From the NCBI GenBank assembly GCA_018715025.1, contig DVMK01000036.1, positions 1 through 33,253 of the forward strand: DNA of 33,253 bases. The letters run 5' to 3'. Source of the DNA: Candidatus Caccousia avistercoris (GTDB lineage: Bacteria; Bacillota; Clostridia; Oscillospirales; Acutalibacteraceae). Positions 15,901 through 23,364 of the stretch are shown one piece after another. The notes under the pieces are model-generated. The model was not told the DNA's origin and ran no database searches. It was given only the letters and a program-made list of their open reading frames with translations. Made by a program: the position numbers and the translations under genes. Position 1 is the stretch's first letter, and each line of letters starts with the position of its first letter.

Positions 15901-17706
15901 TCAGCTCAGCTCGAACATGCCGTTGTACAGCTGGTAGTACATCCCCTTCTGGGCCAGCAGCTCCTCGTGGCTGCCCCGCTCCACAATCCGGCCCTGGTCC
16001 AGCACCAGGATGGCGTCGGCGTTGCGCACCGTGCTGAGCCGGTGGGCGATGACGAACACCGTGCGGCCCTCCATCAGCTGGTCCATGCCCTTTTCAATGA
16101 GGGCCTCGGTGCGGGTGTCGATGGAGGAGGTGGCCTCGTCCAGAATGAGCACGGGCGGGTCTGCCACGGCGGCCCGGGCGATGGCCAGAAGCTGGCGCTG
16201 CCCCTGGGAAAGGTTCGCCCCGTCGGAGGTTACCATGGTGTCGTAGCCCTGGGGCAGGCGGCGGATGAAGGAATCCGCGCTGGCAATGCGGGCGGCCCGC
16301 TCCACCTCCTCCTGGGTGGCGTCCAGCTTGCCGAAGCGGATGTTGTCCGCCACGGTGCCGGTGAACAGGTGGGTGTCCTGCAGCACGATGCCCAGGGAGC
16401 GGCGCAGGCTGGCCTTGCGGATGTCCCGCACGTCGAAGCCGTCGTAGGTGACGCGGCCCTTCTGCACGTCGTAGAACCGGTTGATCAAATTGGTGATGGT
16501 GGTTTTCCCCGCGCCGGTGCTGCCCACAAAGGCGATTTTCTGGCCCGGCTTGGCGTACAGGCTGATCCCCTTCAAAATGGGCCGCCCCACCTCGTAGCCG
16601 AAGTCTACCTGTTCAAAGCGCACGTCCCCCCGCAGGGGCGTCCGCGCGCCGTCCTCCCGCTGCCAGAACCAGCGCCCGCCCTGGGCGGCCAGCTCTACGC
16701 GGCCCTCGTCCGTTTCCGGCTCCTGGTCCATTACCTGGAACACCCGCTCGGCCCCGGCCAGGGCGGCCAGCAGAAAGTTGCTCTGCTGGGTGAACTGGTT
16801 GATGGGCGCGGCCGCCTGCCGCACAAACACCAGGTAGCTGGCCAGGCTGCCCAGGTCGGTGGTGCCGTTCATGGCCATAATGCCGCCCAGCACCGCCACA
16901 ATGGCGTAGTTGACGTAGGAGATGCTCACCACGGCGGGCACCATGGTGGCGGCGTAAGACTGGGCCCCGGTGCCGGCCCGGCGCAGGGCTTCGTTTTTCT
17001 GCCGGAAGCCCTTCAGGTTTTCATCCTCGTGGCTGAACACCTTCACCACCTTCTGGCCGTTCACCATCTCTTCAATGTACCCGTCCAGGTCGCCCAGGCT
17101 GGCCTGCTGGCGGGTGTAGTACGCCTTGCTGCGCCTGCCGCTGAACCGCACGTACCAGAACATGACCCCGTAGCACACAGCCACTACCAGGGAAAGCCGC
17201 CAGTTGAGAAGGAACAGGATCACCAAAGTGCCCGCCATCTGGATAAAGCTCTGAATGGCCATGGCGAAGCTGTTGTTCAGCGCGTCAGAGATGGTGTCCA
17301 CGTCGTTGGTAAAGTAGCTCATCACATCCCCATGGCGCCTGGTGTCAAAAAAGCGCAGGGGGAGCTTCTGCAGGTGGGCGAACAAATCCCGCCGGATGTC
17401 GAACAGCACCTTCTGGGCGGCCCGCACCATAACCTGGGTGTAGCCGTAGGCGCAGGCCGCCCCCACAGCGTAAATGGCGGCGGTCGCCGCTACGCCGGCA
17501 GCCAGGGCGGCGGTTCCGCCCTCCTGCAGGCTGTTTACCACCGGGCGGATCATATATGTGCCCAGCAGGTTGGCCAGAGCGCTGACGGTCACCAGAAGGG
17601 CCACCGCCAGCAGCAGGAATTTGTGCCGCCCCATGTAGGAAAGGAGGGTGCGCACGGTGTACCCCAGATCCTTAGGCTTTTTCGCACTGAGCTGCCGCGC
17701 CGCCAT
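15901..17706 (-). CDS. ABC exporter half-transporter, subunit with canonical Walker B and H-loop
   Basis: A 601-residue half-transporter (six-helix membrane domain, then nucleotide-binding domain) that probably pairs with the product of the gene just upstream to export a drug, lipid or peptide. NBD motifs: Walker A GSTGAGKTT, Q-loop VLQDTHLF, signature LSQGQ (the altered form), Walker B LILDEATSS with the catalytic Glu, and H-loop VIAHRLS. The ATG at 17706 has AAAGGGGG eight bases upstream and overlaps the partner gene by 35 bases; the longer upstream frame has no ribosome site. Its good Walker A/B and H-loop complement the partner's good signature, so one full ATP site is expected. Substrate unknown. 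Confidence 0.9.
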   Translation of the reverse strand: MAARQLSAKKPKDLGYTVRTLLSYMGRHKFLLLAVALLVTVSALANLLGTYMIRPVVNSLQEGGTAALAAGVAATAAIYAVGAACAYGYTQVMVRAAQKVLFDIRRDLFAHLQKLPLRFFDTRRHGDVMSYFTNDVDTISDALNNSFAMAIQSFIQMAGTLVILFLLNWRLSLVVAVCYGVMFWYVRFSGRRSKAYYTRQQASLGDLDGYIEEMVNGQKVVKVFSHEDENLKGFRQKNEALRRAGTGAQSYAATMVPAVVSISYVNYAIVAVLGGIMAMNGTTDLGSLASYLVFVRQAAAPINQFTQQSNFLLAALAGAERVFQVMDQEPETDEGRVELAAQGGRWFWQREDGARTPLRGDVRFEQVDFGYEVGRPILKGISLYAKPGQKIAFVGSTGAGKTTITNLINRFYDVQKGRVTYDGFDVRDIRKASLRRSLGIVLQDTHLFTGTVADNIRFGKLDATQEEVERAARIASADSFIRRLPQGYDTMVTSDGANLSQGQRQLLAIARAAVADPPVLILDEATSSIDTRTEALIEKGMDQLMEGRTVFVIAHRLSTVRNADAILVLDQGRIVERGSHEELLAQKGMYYQLYNGMFELS

Positions 17707-19435
17707 AGGACGCACCCCCTTTCTTCTGGGAAGCATAAATTTCCTGGTAAATGGGGTCTGACGCCAGAAGCTCCTGGTGGGTGCCCGCTGCGTGAACCCT
17801 GCCGTCGTCCAGCACAATAATCTGGTCCGCGCCCATGACGGAGGAAATCCGCTGGGCGATGATGATTTTCGTGACCCCTTCCAGCCGGGCCAGGGCGCTG
17901 CGGATCTGGGCTTCGGTGGCGGTGTCCACCGCGCTGGTGGAATCGTCCAGAATCAGCACCCTGGGCTTTTTCAGCAGGGCCCGGGCAATACAGAGGCGCT
18001 GCTTCTGCCCGCCGGAAAGGTTCACGCCCCCCTGGCCCAGGTCGGTGTCGAGCCCCTTGGGCAGTTTTTCCAGAAACTCGCTGGCGCAGGCGGCCCGGCA
18101 GGCGGCCCACAGCTCCCCGTCGCCGGCCCCCCGGCCGCCCCACTGCAGGTTTTCCCGCACAGTGCCGGAAAAGAGCACGTTTTTCTGCAGCACAATGCCC
18201 ACCGCGTCCCGCAGGCTGCGCAGGCTGTACTGCCGCACGTCGCGGCCGCCCACCAGCACCGTCCCCTGGGTGGCGTCGTACAGCCGGGGGATGAGCTGAA
18301 CCAGGGTAGTTTTGGCAGAGCCCGTCCCACCCAGAACGCCCACAGTCTGCCCGGCGGGGATGCGCAGGTTCACCTGGGAAAGGGCGTACTCCCTGGCGCC
18401 GCTGTCATATTTGAAAGAGACGCCGCGGAATTCCACGCTGCCGTCGGGCACCTCCTCCACCGGGTTTTCCGGCGAGGTGAGCACCACCTGTTCGTCCAGC
18501 ACCTGGCCTATGCGGCGGGCGCTGGCCAGCGACCTGGTGAGCAGCAGAAACACATTGGAGATCATCATCATGGAATTCATCACCTGGAACACATAGCTGA
18601 GGAAGCCGGTGAGATCCCCCACCTGCAGGGTGGAATGCAGGATCATGCCGCCGCCGAACCACATGATGAGCACCACGGCGGTGTACATGACCACCTGGAA
18701 GGCGGGCAGGTTCAGCACGGCGAAGCGGAAGGTGTTCTGGCTTGTCTTCATGAGGGACTCGTTCACCTGGCGGAATTTTTCCTCCTCATACTCGTCCCTG
18801 ACGAAGGCCTTTACCGCCCGGATGGCGGCGAGGCCCTCCTGCACCACGCTGTTCAGCCTGTCCACCGCCTTCTGCAGCGGGCCGTACATGGGGGCGATTT
18901 TCCGCACAATGAAAAAGAGGACGACCCCCAGCAGGGGGGCGCACACCAGAAAGACCAGGGCCAGGGCCGGGTTCATCCAGAAGGAGAGGGCCACGCCCAT
19001 CACCAGCATGACGGGCCCCCGCACCAGCGGCCGGAACCCGCCGTTCACCGCGTTCTGCAGCACGGTCACGTCGGTGGTCATGCGGGTGACCAGGGAGGAG
19101 GTCTCAAAATGATCCAGATTGGCGAAAGAAAACTGCTGCACCCTCTCGTACTGGGCCTGGCGCACCTGGGCGCCCCAGCCGTAGGCGGCCTTCGCCGCAA
19201 ACCGGGCGTACAGCAGGCCCGTGCCCAGGGAAAGAAGGGCGCACACGCCCATCTGTACGCCCTTCTGCAGAATGAACCCCATGTCCCGGTTGGCCGCCCC
19301 CTCGTCGATGAGGGAAGCCATCAGCAGGGGGATGAACAGCTCGAAGCCGGTTTCTGCCACAATGAGCAGGGCGCCCAGCGCCATGTCGCGCCGGTAGGGG
19401 CCAAGGTAGCGGAGCAGGCGCTTCAGGTCACGCAT
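17672..19435 (-). CDS. ABC exporter half-transporter, subunit with degenerate catalytic site
   Basis: A 587-residue partner half-transporter: six membrane helices (about residues 15-310) then an NBD. Motifs: Walker A GGTGSAKTT, Q-loop VLQKNVLF, canonical signature LSGGQ, Walker B LILDDSTSA with Asp in place of the catalytic Glu, and IIAQRIS with Gln in place of the H-loop His. These two changes mark the non-hydrolysing half of heterodimeric exporters such as TM287/288-type or BmrCD-type pumps (known family behaviour). The ATG at 19435 overlaps the MarR stop by 8 bases, so all three genes form one tightly coupled operon. Confidence 0.9.
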   Translation of the reverse strand: MRDLKRLLRYLGPYRRDMALGALLIVAETGFELFIPLLMASLIDEGAANRDMGFILQKGVQMGVCALLSLGTGLLYARFAAKAAYGWGAQVRQAQYERVQQFSFANLDHFETSSLVTRMTTDVTVLQNAVNGGFRPLVRGPVMLVMGVALSFWMNPALALVFLVCAPLLGVVLFFIVRKIAPMYGPLQKAVDRLNSVVQEGLAAIRAVKAFVRDEYEEEKFRQVNESLMKTSQNTFRFAVLNLPAFQVVMYTAVVLIMWFGGGMILHSTLQVGDLTGFLSYVFQVMNSMMMISNVFLLLTRSLASARRIGQVLDEQVVLTSPENPVEEVPDGSVEFRGVSFKYDSGAREYALSQVNLRIPAGQTVGVLGGTGSAKTTLVQLIPRLYDATQGTVLVGGRDVRQYSLRSLRDAVGIVLQKNVLFSGTVRENLQWGGRGAGDGELWAACRAACASEFLEKLPKGLDTDLGQGGVNLSGGQKQRLCIARALLKKPRVLILDDSTSAVDTATEAQIRSALARLEGVTKIIIAQRISSVMGADQIIVLDDGRVHAAGTHQELLASDPIYQEIYASQKKGGASYGGAAAQCEKA

Positions 19436-19862
19436 GGCCGTCCCCCTCCTCCCTCAGGTTGCGGTAGGCCCTGGCCAGGTAGGCAGAGAACTGCGCCTGC
19501 TCCTGGGGGGTGAAATCTGCCAGCATTTTGTCCTCCAGCTCCCGGCAGCGGTTCCGCCACAGGCGGTTGGCCTGCCGCCCGCGCTCTGTGCACGCCACCT
19601 GGTTGCAGCGCCGATTCCCCTCGTCCATTTTCCTGGTGACAAAGCCGCCCTTTTCCAAAGAATCCAGCATACGGGAAACCGCCGCAGAATCAATGTCGAA
19701 ATATTCCGCAATCTGGTTCTGCCTGCTGGGGCCGTTGTCGGCCAAATAAGCCAGAAGCTTGGGCTGGCCCACCTCCAGCCCCGCTTCCCCCAGGCAGGGG
19801 CGCAGGTACGCCCGCTGGGCGTGGAACAGGCGGTACACCAGCATGTGAAAGCTTCGTTCCAT
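19428..19862 (-). CDS. MarR-family transcriptional regulator of the ABC exporter operon
   Basis: A 144-residue winged-helix regulator. The recognition region is IAEYFDIDSAAVSRMLDSLEKGGFVTRKMDEGNRR, typical MarR helix-turn-helix plus wing (quoted here only as the spans IAEYFD to GNRR, residues about 60-95). MarR proteins usually repress their own operon until a small ligand binds. The ATG at 19862 has AAAGGGGG upstream; a longer frame would run across the promoter. It is the first gene of a MarR-ABC-ABC operon, an arrangement frequent in Clostridia for efflux pumps. Two palindromes just downstream of the -10 are the likely operators. Confidence 0.88.
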   Translation of the reverse strand: MERSFHMLVYRLFHAQRAYLRPCLGEAGLEVGQPKLLAYLADNGPSRQNQIAEYFDIDSAAVSRMLDSLEKGGFVTRKMDEGNRRCNQVACTERGRQANRLWRNRCRELEDKMLADFTPQEQAQFSAYLARAYRNLREEGDGHA

Positions 19863-19880
19863 GACTTCTTCCCCCTTTAT

Positions 19881-19896
19881 TATTGACAGGTCAATA
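19881..19896 (-). promoter_or_regulatory. Probable MarR operator, near-perfect palindrome
   Basis: TATTGAC and GTCAATA, 7-base perfect arms around 2 bases, lie between the transcription start and the ribosome site of the marR gene. Size and position fit a MarR dimer site for autorepression. Confidence 0.6.
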
Positions 19897-19913
19897 GTTA
19901 ATCTGTCAACTAT
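19894..19913 (-). promoter_or_regulatory. Second inverted repeat at the marR promoter
   Basis: ATAGTT and AACTAT, perfect 6-base arms 8 bases apart, start within the -10 and share three bases with the neighbouring palindrome. It also contains a TTGACAG half-site that pairs with CTGTCAA in the other palindrome, so overlapping regulator sites are likely. Confidence 0.5.
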
Positions 19914-19939
19914 TATATCCCTGCGGAAGGATTTGTCAA
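19912..19939 (-). promoter_or_regulatory. Consensus promoter of the MarR-ABC-ABC operon
   Basis: On the minus strand a perfect TTGACA (19934-19939), 16-base spacer and a perfect TATAAT (19912-19917). Such a strong promoter with operator palindromes right after it fits tight repression with high output on release. Confidence 0.85.
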
Positions 19940-19993
19940 GGCGGAGCAGCGCCCCCGGAAATGCTTCCGGCGGTGGCGGAAAAAGAGTTCCTG

Positions 19994-20002
19994 TGCTATA
20001 AT
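19994..20002 (+). promoter_or_regulatory. Extended -10 promoter of the PHP-hydrolase gene
   Basis: TGCTATAAT: a perfect TATAAT (19997-20002) with the TGn extension; no good -35 is visible. It lies 60 bases before the ATG, divergent from the MarR operon. Confidence 0.5.
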
Positions 20003-20061
20003 CCTTCTCAGCAGCGTTTGTTCCGCCCCGCCCGGGCAGGAAAAAGGAGGAGAGGAAGCCT

Positions 20062-20808
20062 ATGCAAGAACAGAAAACGATCCCCCTGCATATCGCCAAA
20101 GAGCAGGAGGGCTCTTACTTCACCCTGCCGGTGGAGGTCCCGGCGCATGTGGAAAGGCTTGACATTGCCTATGAATACCCCCGATATGAAGAGGTTTCCC
20201 ACGAGGGGTGGACAGAGCGCCGGGAGGTGTGCGTGGTGGATCTTGCCGTCAGCGCGCCGGGCGGCGCCTATGTGGGTTCCTCCGGCTCTGACCGCAGCCG
20301 CATCTGGATCTGCAGCGCAGGCAGCGCGCAGGGGTACGATTCGGTTCCCATTTCCCCAGGCACATGGGAGATTATTGTGGGCGCTTATAAAATTCCTGCG
20401 GAAGGGGCCGACGTGCGCTACACCGTGACCTTTACCAGGAAGGAGCTCCGGCTGTTCCGGGGGGACACCCACCTTCACACGCTGGGCTCCGACGGCTCCA
20501 TGAGCGTGCTGGACGCCGCCCGCTGCGCTCAATTCCGCGGCTTGAATTTTATCTTCCTTTCCGACCACAACAATTTTGCCCAGAATTTTTCCAGGGTCAG
20601 CGTGCCGGGCGTCACCGTGCTGCCCGGCACGGAATGGACGCACTACAAGGGGCACTGCGGCATGCTGGGGGTAGAACGCCCCTACCGCAGCGCGTTCTGC
20701 GTCAACACCCGGGAGGAAGCCGCCGCCAAGCTGGAGGAAGCCAGGGCCAACGGGGCCGCTGTTGTTCTCAACCACCCCTTCTGCCCCAGCTGCGGCTGGA
20801 AGATGTGG
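20062..20808 (+). pseudogene. PHP/CehA-type metallohydrolase, N-terminal part only
   Basis: The first 249 residues of a PHP-superfamily phosphoesterase-like hydrolase of the CehA/McbA kind. Seen: a beta-sandwich-like N-terminal domain (about 1-130), then metal-ligand motifs DTHLHTLGSDG (135-145), FLSDHNN (165-171), GTEWTHYKGHCG (189-200) and LNHPF (236-240). After CGWKMW the family sequence stops abruptly. The same frame stays open to 21267 but codes no recognisable protein, because from about 20802 the DNA encodes a GGDEF domain in another frame. The later metal motifs of the PHP barrel are lost, so activity is unlikely. ATG 20062 follows AAGGAGGA. Either a deletion fused two genes or the assembly joined them wrongly. 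Confidence 0.75.
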
Positions 20809-21197
20809 ATTATTTCAAAAGGATCAACGACCAATACGGCCACCCGGAGGGGGATCGCTGCCTGGAAGGCGCCGCCCGGGAGCTGCGGAAGGTTTTCGAG
20901 CAGGAAGGGATTCTGGGCCGGCTGGGCGGCGATGAATTCGCGGTGCTGCTGTACCTTCCCATCCCCCGGGAAAGGTTGGAGGAAAAGCTGCGCCGCCTGC
21001 AGGAGAGACTCCGCCACATTGAGACGGAAGGCGGGCTTTCCTGCAGCATTGGGGCTCTTCCCGTGGCGGAAGAGCAGTCTGCGGAAGAGCTTTACCAAAG
21101 TGCTGACCGGCTGCTGTACCAGGCAAAGGAGCAGGGCCGCGGCCGGTATGTGGTGGGAGAGCCGGAAGGGGCAGGCTCCCCCGGCGGCGCGTCCTGA
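20802..21197 (+). pseudogene. C-terminal fragment of a GGDEF (diguanylate cyclase) gene
   Basis: About 131 codons in the frame +1 relative to the PHP gene. They begin in the middle of a GGDEF domain at DVDYFKRINDQYGHPEGD (substrate/metal motif), continue through the intact signature RLGGDEFAVLL (GGDEF at 20925-20939), and SIGALP ... ADRLLYQAKEQGRGRYVV, ending at a TGA. The usual first third of the domain (the DxLTGLxNR strand and helix) and any sensor domain are missing, and no start codon with a ribosome site serves this frame. No RxxD inhibitory site precedes GGDEF. Full-length relatives make cyclic di-GMP; this remnant probably does not. Confidence 0.78.
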
Positions 21198-21208
21198 CGG
21201 AAAAAGAG

Positions 21209-21236
21209 GAAAAACCTCCTGTTTTGGAGGTTTTTC
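21209..21236 (+). terminator. Intrinsic terminator after the GGDEF fragment
   Basis: GAAAAACCTCC and GGAGGTTTTTC arms around a short T-rich loop, starting 11 bases after the GGDEF stop. Being correctly placed for that gene, it belongs to the GGDEF side of the junction. Confidence 0.8.
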
Positions 21237-21265
21237 TTGCTTTTGCGGAGAAGATGTATTACAAT
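21237..21265 (+). promoter_or_regulatory. Promoter of the NCS2 permease gene
   Basis: TTGCTT (21237-21242), 17-base spacer and TACAAT (21260-21265), starting directly at the end of the preceding terminator. The leader that follows is about 100 bases long. Confidence 0.6.
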
Positions 21266-21271
21266 GAATAA

Positions 21272-21360
21272 GTATTCACCGGAAGGGGATTCCCCCGGAA
21301 GGTACAGCGGCACTTTTTGTCTGAGGGAACAACCGCGAGGGCGGTTAAATAACTAAGGAG
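21272..21360 (+). promoter_or_regulatory. Structured leader of the NCS2 permease mRNA
   Basis: Two hairpins are visible: CCGG..GGGG / CCCC..CCGG at about 21281-21300 and a perfect AACCGC-GAGG-GCGGTT at 21331-21346, the latter about 10 bases before the AGGAGG site. The length and placement allow translation control, for example by a ligand or protein. It lacks the conserved core of the purine riboswitch, and I cannot assign it to a known class. Confidence 0.35.
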
Positions 21361-21371
21361 GGTCAATCTTT

Positions 21372-22742
21372 ATGGAACGTTTCTTCAAGCTGAAGGAGAA
21401 CGGCACCACGGTGAGCCGAGAGATCATCGCGGGCCTGACTACCTTCTTCGCCATGGCCTACATCATTGTGGTCAACCCCAACGTGCTGAGCGGCCAGGCT
21501 GCCGGCACTGAGCTGATGCCCTGGGGCGCGGTATTCCTCGCCACCATCATCGCCTCCATCATCGGCACCCTGATTATGGGCCTGGTGGCCAATGTGCCCT
21601 ACGCGCAGGCCCCCGGCATGGGCCTGAACGCCTTCTTCGTGTACACCGTCTGCCTGGGGCTGGGCTTCACCTGGCAGCAGACCCTGTCCATGGTGTTCAT
21701 CTGCGGCCTCATCAACATTTTCATCACCGTTACCAAAATCCGCAAGTACATCATCAAGGCCATTCCCCGCAGCCTGCAGAACGCCATCGGCGGCGGCATC
21801 GGCCTGTTTGTGGCGTACATCGGCATTCTGAATGTGGGCATTGTAAACTTTGATTCCGGCGTGCCCGCCCTGGCCACCCTGAACCAGCCCGCCCTGTGGC
21901 TGTTCATCATCGGCCTGGTGCTCACCATTGTGCTGCAGGTTTGCAAGGTGAAGGGCGCTATCCTCATCGGCATTGTAGCCACCACCCTCATTGGCATTCC
22001 TATGGGCGTGACCGTCACCGCCAACACCATCAGCTTCCAGGATGCCTGCCAGCAGCTGCCCACCACCTTCGGCGCCATCTTCACCAGCGCGGGCCTGCCC
22101 TCCCTCTTCTCTGATATGGCGAAGCTGCCCCTGGTGCTGGTCACTATTTTCGCCTTCAGCATCTCCGACACCTTCGACACCATCGGCACCTTCATCGGCA
22201 CCGGCCGCCGCACCGGCATTTTCAGCGACGAGGACGAGCGTTCCATGGAAACCAATCCGGGCTTCAAATCCAAGATGGACAAGGCCCTGTTTGCTGACGC
22301 CACCGCCACCTCCATCGGCGCTATTTTCGGCACCTCCAACACCACCACCTTTGTAGAGAGCGCCGCGGGCATCGGCGCTGGCGGCCGCACCGGCCTCACC
22401 AGCGTGGTGGTTGCCCTTTGCTTTGCCGCCAGCGCTTTCCTGGCCACCTTTGTGAGCGCCATCCCCTCCGCCGCCACCGCCCCCGCGCTGGTAGCCGTAG
22501 GCATCATGATGGCCTCCTCCTTCCGGGAGATTAAGTGGGACGACTTTGACGAGGCGGTGCCCGCTTTCTTCGCCGGCGTATTCATGGCCCTCTGCTACAG
22601 CATCTCCTACGGCATTGCCGCCGGTTTCATCTTCTACTGCATCACCAAAGTGTGCAAGGGGAAGGCCAAGGAAGTCCATCCTATCCTCTGGGTGGCTACC
22701 GCACTGTTCATCCTGAACTTCATTCTGCTGGCGATTATCTAA
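21372..22742 (+). CDS. NCS2-family purine permease (guanine/hypoxanthine type)
   Basis: A 456-residue membrane transporter importing purine bases with protons, of the AzgA/PbuG branch of NCS2. Seen: the N-terminal FKLKENGTTVSREIIAGLTTF start typical of this branch (given as the span FKLKEN to GLTTF), about 12-14 hydrophobic segments, ANVPYAQAPGMGLNAFF, FAFSISDTFDTIGTFIGTG and a FGTSNTTTFVESAAGIGAGGRTG region (span FGTSNT to GGRTG) that line the substrate site. ATG at 21372 has AGGAGG about 10 bases upstream. Monocistronic, between its own promoter and a strong terminator. Exact base preference is not determinable from sequence. Confidence 0.93.
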   Translation: MERFFKLKENGTTVSREIIAGLTTFFAMAYIIVVNPNVLSGQAAGTELMPWGAVFLATIIASIIGTLIMGLVANVPYAQAPGMGLNAFFVYTVCLGLGFTWQQTLSMVFICGLINIFITVTKIRKYIIKAIPRSLQNAIGGGIGLFVAYIGILNVGIVNFDSGVPALATLNQPALWLFIIGLVLTIVLQVCKVKGAILIGIVATTLIGIPMGVTVTANTISFQDACQQLPTTFGAIFTSAGLPSLFSDMAKLPLVLVTIFAFSISDTFDTIGTFIGTGRRTGIFSDEDERSMETNPGFKSKMDKALFADATATSIGAIFGTSNTTTFVESAAGIGAGGRTGLTSVVVALCFAASAFLATFVSAIPSAATAPALVAVGIMMASSFREIKWDDFDEAVPAFFAGVFMALCYSISYGIAAGFIFYCITKVCKGKAKEVHPILWVATALFILNFILLAII

Positions 22743-22772
22743 AGGTTCAGGGGCAAAATTCCAAAAACTCCC

Positions 22773-22810
22773 GCAAGGGCGGAAGCGCATTGCTTCCGCC
22801 CTTGCTTTTT
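22773..22810 (+). terminator. Strong terminator of the NCS2 permease gene
   Basis: Perfect arms GCAAGGGCGGAAGC and GCTTCCGCCCTTGC around a 4-base loop, followed by TTTTT. Confidence 0.93.
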
Positions 22811-22830
22811 GTCTTGCTTGAAAAACAGGC

Positions 22831-22861
22831 AAAAAACCGCCCTCACATTCTGTGAGGGCGG
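22831..22861 (-). terminator. Terminator of the CPBP protease-tadA unit
   Basis: On the minus strand, CCGCCCTCAC and GTGAGGGCGG arms with a 5-base loop are followed by TTTTTT, just after the tadA stop. With the plus-strand terminator before it, it separates two convergent units. Confidence 0.9.
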
Positions 22862-22868
22862 CTGAGAA

Positions 22869-23351
22869 TTATGTTTCAGAAGGCCTCTGCTGCCGCTTTT
22901 CCCGCAGCCTGCGGAAAAAGTCCCGCAAAGCGGCGGCACACTCCTCCTCCAGCACACCGGCGGTCACCTGGGGCCTGTGGTTGTAGGGCAGGGCGAACAG
23001 ATCCACCACCGAGCCGCAGGAACCGGCCTTCGGGTCGCCCGCCCCGTACACCACCCGGGCCAGCCGGGCGTTGATGATGGCCCCCGCGCACATGGGGCAG
23101 GGCTCCAGGGTGACGTACAGGCTGCACTGCCACAGCCGCCACCCCCCCAGGGCGCGGCAGGCGGCGTCAATGGCCTCCAGCTCTGCGTGGCACAGGGCGT
23201 TTTTGGCCTGTTCCCGCCGGTTGCGGCCTGCGCCCACCACCTGGCCGTCCTTCACCACCACCGCGCCCACGGGCACCTCCCCCTGGGCGGCGGCTTCCCG
23301 GGCCAGGGCCAGGGCTGCCCGCATGAAATACTCGTCGTCACGCTGTTCCAT
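22869..23351 (-). CDS. tadA: tRNA-specific adenosine deaminase TadA
   Basis: Deaminates adenosine 34 to inosine in the anticodon of tRNA-Arg(ACG), allowing wobble decoding; usually essential. The 160-residue protein has the zinc deaminase motifs CHAELEA (H55, E57) and LEPCPMCAG (C84, C87), and the TadA-specific ARVVYGAGDPKAG stretch. ATG at 23351 is preceded by a G-rich but poor ribosome site; the gene starts 13 bases after the CPBP protease gene and is probably cotranscribed with it. Confidence 0.95.
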   Translation of the reverse strand: MEQRDDEYFMRAALALAREAAAQGEVPVGAVVVKDGQVVGAGRNRREQAKNALCHAELEAIDAACRALGGWRLWQCSLYVTLEPCPMCAGAIINARLARVVYGAGDPKAGSCGSVVDLFALPYNHRPQVTAGVLEEECAAALRDFFRRLREKRQQRPSET

Positions 23352-23364
23352 AGCCCGCCCCCGC

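Noticed and set aside
20062..21267. A single 401-residue gene in the PHP frame
   Set aside because: After residue 249 the translation loses all family similarity and is an out-of-frame reading of a clear GGDEF domain.
21272..21360. A purine, guanidine or THF riboswitch before the NCS2 permease
   Set aside because: The conserved cores of these classes as I know them are not present, so only an unclassified structured leader is reported.
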